In this document: piece by piece, positions 6,225 to 9,488 of the stretch
Layout: each line of letters starts with the position of its first letter
Position numbering within the stretch: the stretch's first letter is position 1
Source: Coriobacteriia bacterium
Lineage (GTDB): Bacteria > Actinomycetota > Coriobacteriia > Anaerosomatales > SLCP01
Assembly: GCA_007125735.1 (NCBI GenBank)
Contig: SLCP01000030.1
Span: 1-9,488, forward strand
Length of the DNA stretch: 9,488 nt
Reading direction: 5' to 3'
Made by a program: the position numbers and the translations under genes
Notes under the pieces: model-generated
What the model saw: only the letters and a program-made list of their open reading frames with translations
What the model was told of the DNA's origin: nothing
Databases searched by the model: none

Positions 6225-7403
6225 ATGATTCATCGCACCATGTCCCGCGCAGGGATGCTCGCACTCGTCGTGCTCATGCTCTCGACGGTCGCACTCGCCG
6301 GATGCGGGTCGAACAACGAGGCGGAGGCACCCGACACCACGCCCACCGAGCGTGTCGAGGTCAAGATCGGGTTCGCGGCACCGCTCACCGGTGACAACGC
6401 CGTCTACGGTCAGGGCATGAGGCGCGCCGTCGAGCTCGCCTTCAAGGAGGCCAACAACTCCGAGGAGGTCATGGCCGCAGGCTACGAGTTCGTGCTGCGC
6501 GCCGAGGACGACCAGGCCGACCCCAAGCAAGCGGTCAACGTCGCCAACCTGCTCGCCGGTGACACCGATGTCCTCGGCATCATCGGTCACTTCAACTCCG
6601 GCTGCACCATCCCCGCGTCCCCCGTCTACGAGGACGCGGGCATGGCCATGGTGACCGTCTCGTCCAACCCGCAGATCACGAGTCAGGGCATGCGCGTGGT
6701 GAACCGTATCGTGGCGCGTGACGATGCGCAGGGCGCGTACGCAGGCTCGCTCGTGCTCGAGGACCTCGGCTTCGACCGCGTGGCCGTCATCGACGACTCC
6801 ACGCCGTACGGTCAGGGCCTGGCCGAGGAGTTCGTGCTCGAATTCGAGCGCCTTGGTGGGACCGTCGTCTCCCGCGACCAGATCCAGACCCGCGAGGTCG
6901 ACTTCCAGGCACTCGTCACCCGTTTGAGCGGCATCGAGCCGCAGGCCGTTTACTACGCCGGCGCGCACACCGAGGGCGGCCTCATCTCCAAGCAGATGGG
7001 TGACGCCGGCTTCAACGTCCCCGTCATCGGCGGCGACCTCATCTTCTCCGACGAGTACATCCAGATCGCCGGCGAGGGTAACGCCGAGGGCGACGTGGCG
7101 ACCATCCTCGGCCTGCCGATCGAGCAGCAGGCGCGCGGCCAGGACTTCCTCGCCGCCTACGAGGCCGAGTACGGCGTGAGCCCCGAGGCCTACGACTCCT
7201 ACGCTTACGACGCCGCCGTCATCTTCATCAATGCGGTGCTCGAGGCCGGCCCGGACCGCGAAGCGATCATCGAGGCGATTCGTGCCGGTAGCTTCGACGG
7301 TGTGACCGGTGTCATCGAGTTCGACGAGAACGGTGACAACAAGCAGCAGATCATCTCGGCGTACCGCGTGGTCGGCGGCGCGTGGGAGCAGATCCAGCAG
7401 TAG
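6225..7403 (+). CDS. Branched-chain amino acid-type ABC transporter substrate-binding lipoprotein (LivJ/LivK-like)
   Basis: The 392-residue protein starts with a lipoprotein signal peptide: MIHRTMSR, a hydrophobic stretch, then LAGC with Cys27 as the lipidated residue, so it should be anchored to the outer face of the membrane. An acidic, Thr-rich spacer (28-44) leads to a type I periplasmic binding fold: VKIGFAAPLTG (about 46-56), GIIGHFNSGCTIPASPVYED (118-137), TVSSNP (144-149), VAVIDDSTPYGQG (about 187-199), then Y-Y-A-G-A and SYAYDAAVIF. The equivalent regions bind the amino-acid head group in LivJ. Family members also bind other amino acids, amides or urea, so the ligand is uncertain. 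AAAGGA (6212-6217) sits 7 bases before the ATG. No permease or ATPase gene adjoins; it has its own promoter-like sequence and a terminator. Confidence 0.92.
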   Translation: MIHRTMSRAGMLALVVLMLSTVALAGCGSNNEAEAPDTTPTERVEVKIGFAAPLTGDNAVYGQGMRRAVELAFKEANNSEEVMAAGYEFVLRAEDDQADPKQAVNVANLLAGDTDVLGIIGHFNSGCTIPASPVYEDAGMAMVTVSSNPQITSQGMRVVNRIVARDDAQGAYAGSLVLEDLGFDRVAVIDDSTPYGQGLAEEFVLEFERLGGTVVSRDQIQTREVDFQALVTRLSGIEPQAVYYAGAHTEGGLISKQMGDAGFNVPVIGGDLIFSDEYIQIAGEGNAEGDVATILGLPIEQQARGQDFLAAYEAEYGVSPEAYDSYAYDAAVIFINAVLEAGPDREAIIEAIRAGSFDGVTGVIEFDENGDNKQQIISAYRVVGGAWEQIQQ

Positions 7404-7415
7404 GATCGGAACCAT

Positions 7416-7428
7416 CCGAACCGTTCGG
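7416..7428. promoter_or_regulatory. Palindrome CCGAA-CCG-TTCGG after the lipoprotein gene
   Basis: A 5-bp inverted repeat with a 3-base centre lies 13 bases after the lipoprotein stop and 115 bases before purH. It contains CCGAAC and GTTCGG, the core halves of the Bacillus PurBox, but overlapping rather than spaced about 16 bases apart. It could be part of the terminator region or an operator. Confidence 0.3.
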
Positions 7429-7432
7429 CGGG

Positions 7433-7468
7433 ACCCCGATGCCGGTGAGCGACGCGGCGTCGGGGTTT
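7433..7468 (+). terminator. Hairpin terminator of the lipoprotein gene
   Basis: Bases 7433-7444 (ACCCCGATGCCG) pair with 7455-7466 (CGGCGTCGGGGT) over 12 positions, including one G-T pair, with a 10-base loop. Only a short TTT run ends the hairpin, so it is a GC-strong, T-poor terminator, as is common in high-GC bacteria. It separates the lipoprotein transcript from purH. Confidence 0.65.
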
Positions 7469-7470
7469 CG

Positions 7471-7499
7471 CTCGTTCCGGGTTCGGGAAGCGGTATAGT
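7471..7499 (+). promoter_or_regulatory. Putative purH promoter
   Basis: TATAGT at 7494-7499 is a good -10 box. CTCGTT at 7471-7476 stands 17 bases upstream as a poor -35. It lies 43 bases before the purH start and after the terminator, so purH likely has its own transcript. Confidence 0.45.
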
Positions 7500-7542
7500 G
7501 CAGCAGGGTTTCCGACGGCCGAGCGAGAGTGGGAGAGCATCG

Positions 7543-9105
<1,563 letters not shown>

Positions 9106-9118
9106 GGCGGACGTGTCG

Positions 9119-9488
9119 ATGGGCTCTGCAGCGAACGGGGGCGGACCACGGGCCGAGGAGTGCGTGCTGCGGCTCGCACCCGGCTCTGCGCGCGGGTGGT
9201 TCGGCGGCGAGGGGCTCGCGGTCTCAGGCACGGCCGAGGTCGCCGAGGGTGTCTCGCTCGCCGAGGCGGCACGCGCGCTCGAAGACGCGTTCGAGGGCCG
9301 CGGCGACTGCGGACTCGTGGCGGTGCTCGCCGCCTATGACGGCTCGGCTACCGTCGTGCGCTGGCGGGAAGCCGCGGAGGGCACGCATGCCGCCGCACCG
9401 GGCGGGCACGCGGCATCTGTGGGGCCCCCGGCGTCCACGGCGACCGCCGAGGCGCAAGCGACGCGCGTCCCGCCGACCGCCCCCGCAG
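9119..9488 (+). CDS. Unrecognised protein, N-terminal part (runs off the right edge)
   Basis: An open frame continues from ATG 9119 (or GTG 9113) to the end without a stop, 123 codons. AGGGCGGA at 9104-9111, overlapping the purH stop, fits ATG 9119 with a spacer of 7. GTG 9113 would be too close. Residues about 20-90 look like a folded start (CVLRLAPGSARGWFGGEGLAV, later LVAVLAAYDGSATVVRW). Residues from about 93 turn into an Ala/Pro/Thr-rich stretch like a linker. The layout faintly recalls the N-terminus of chorismate-binding PabB/TrpE enzymes, but no diagnostic motif is present. It may be co-transcribed with purH, since the gap is only 13 bases. Confidence 0.55.
   Translation, partial: MGSAANGGGPRAEECVLRLAPGSARGWFGGEGLAVSGTAEVAEGVSLAEAARALEDAFEGRGDCGLVAVLAAYDGSATVVRWREAAEGTHAAAPGGHAASVGPPASTATAEAQATRVPPTAPA

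Overview
The window is high-GC DNA (about two-thirds G+C by eye). Its coding style fits a Gram-positive, high-GC bacterium, most likely an actinobacterial lineage. Supporting signs are many GTC/CTC/GCG codons, an Fe-S type PurF with a propeptide, a lipoprotein signal with LAGC, and a secreted subtilase with a Pro-Glu linker. A Coriobacteriia-like or related anaerobic actinobacterium is a guess I cannot test here.

Layout. (1) Positions 1-1621, minus strand: a secreted S8 subtilisin-like protease, cut by the left edge, with signal peptide, I9-type prodomain, complete catalytic triad, a Pro-Glu-rich linker and a bacterial Ig-like domain. (2) Positions 1622-1844: a divergent intergenic region with dyads and short repeats. 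(3) Positions 1845-5499, plus strand: a tight cluster of purF, a small four-helix membrane protein gene, purM and purN. The purF/membrane-gene and purM/purN junctions overlap. (4) Positions 5500-6224: a small helical protein gene of unknown function, with a HEPN-like look, set in its own regulatory surroundings. (5) Positions 6225-7403: a type I periplasmic-binding-protein lipoprotein (LivJ/LivK-like) without a transporter beside it, followed by a hairpin terminator. (6) Positions 7543-9105: purH behind its own promoter-like sequence. (7) Positions 9119-9488: the start of an unrecognised gene that runs off the right edge.

How the genes work together. PurF (step 1), PurN (step 3), PurM (step 5) and PurH (steps 9 and 10) are enzymes of de novo IMP synthesis. 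PurN and PurH both consume 10-formyl-tetrahydrofolate. The other pathway enzymes are not in this window. The three non-purine genes (membrane protein, small helical protein, binding lipoprotein) lie inside the purine cluster without a known link to it.

I found no RNA genes, insertion sequences, CRISPR arrays or phage genes. The window is mostly housekeeping. The most interesting parts are the non-coding segments and the two small uncharacterised genes.
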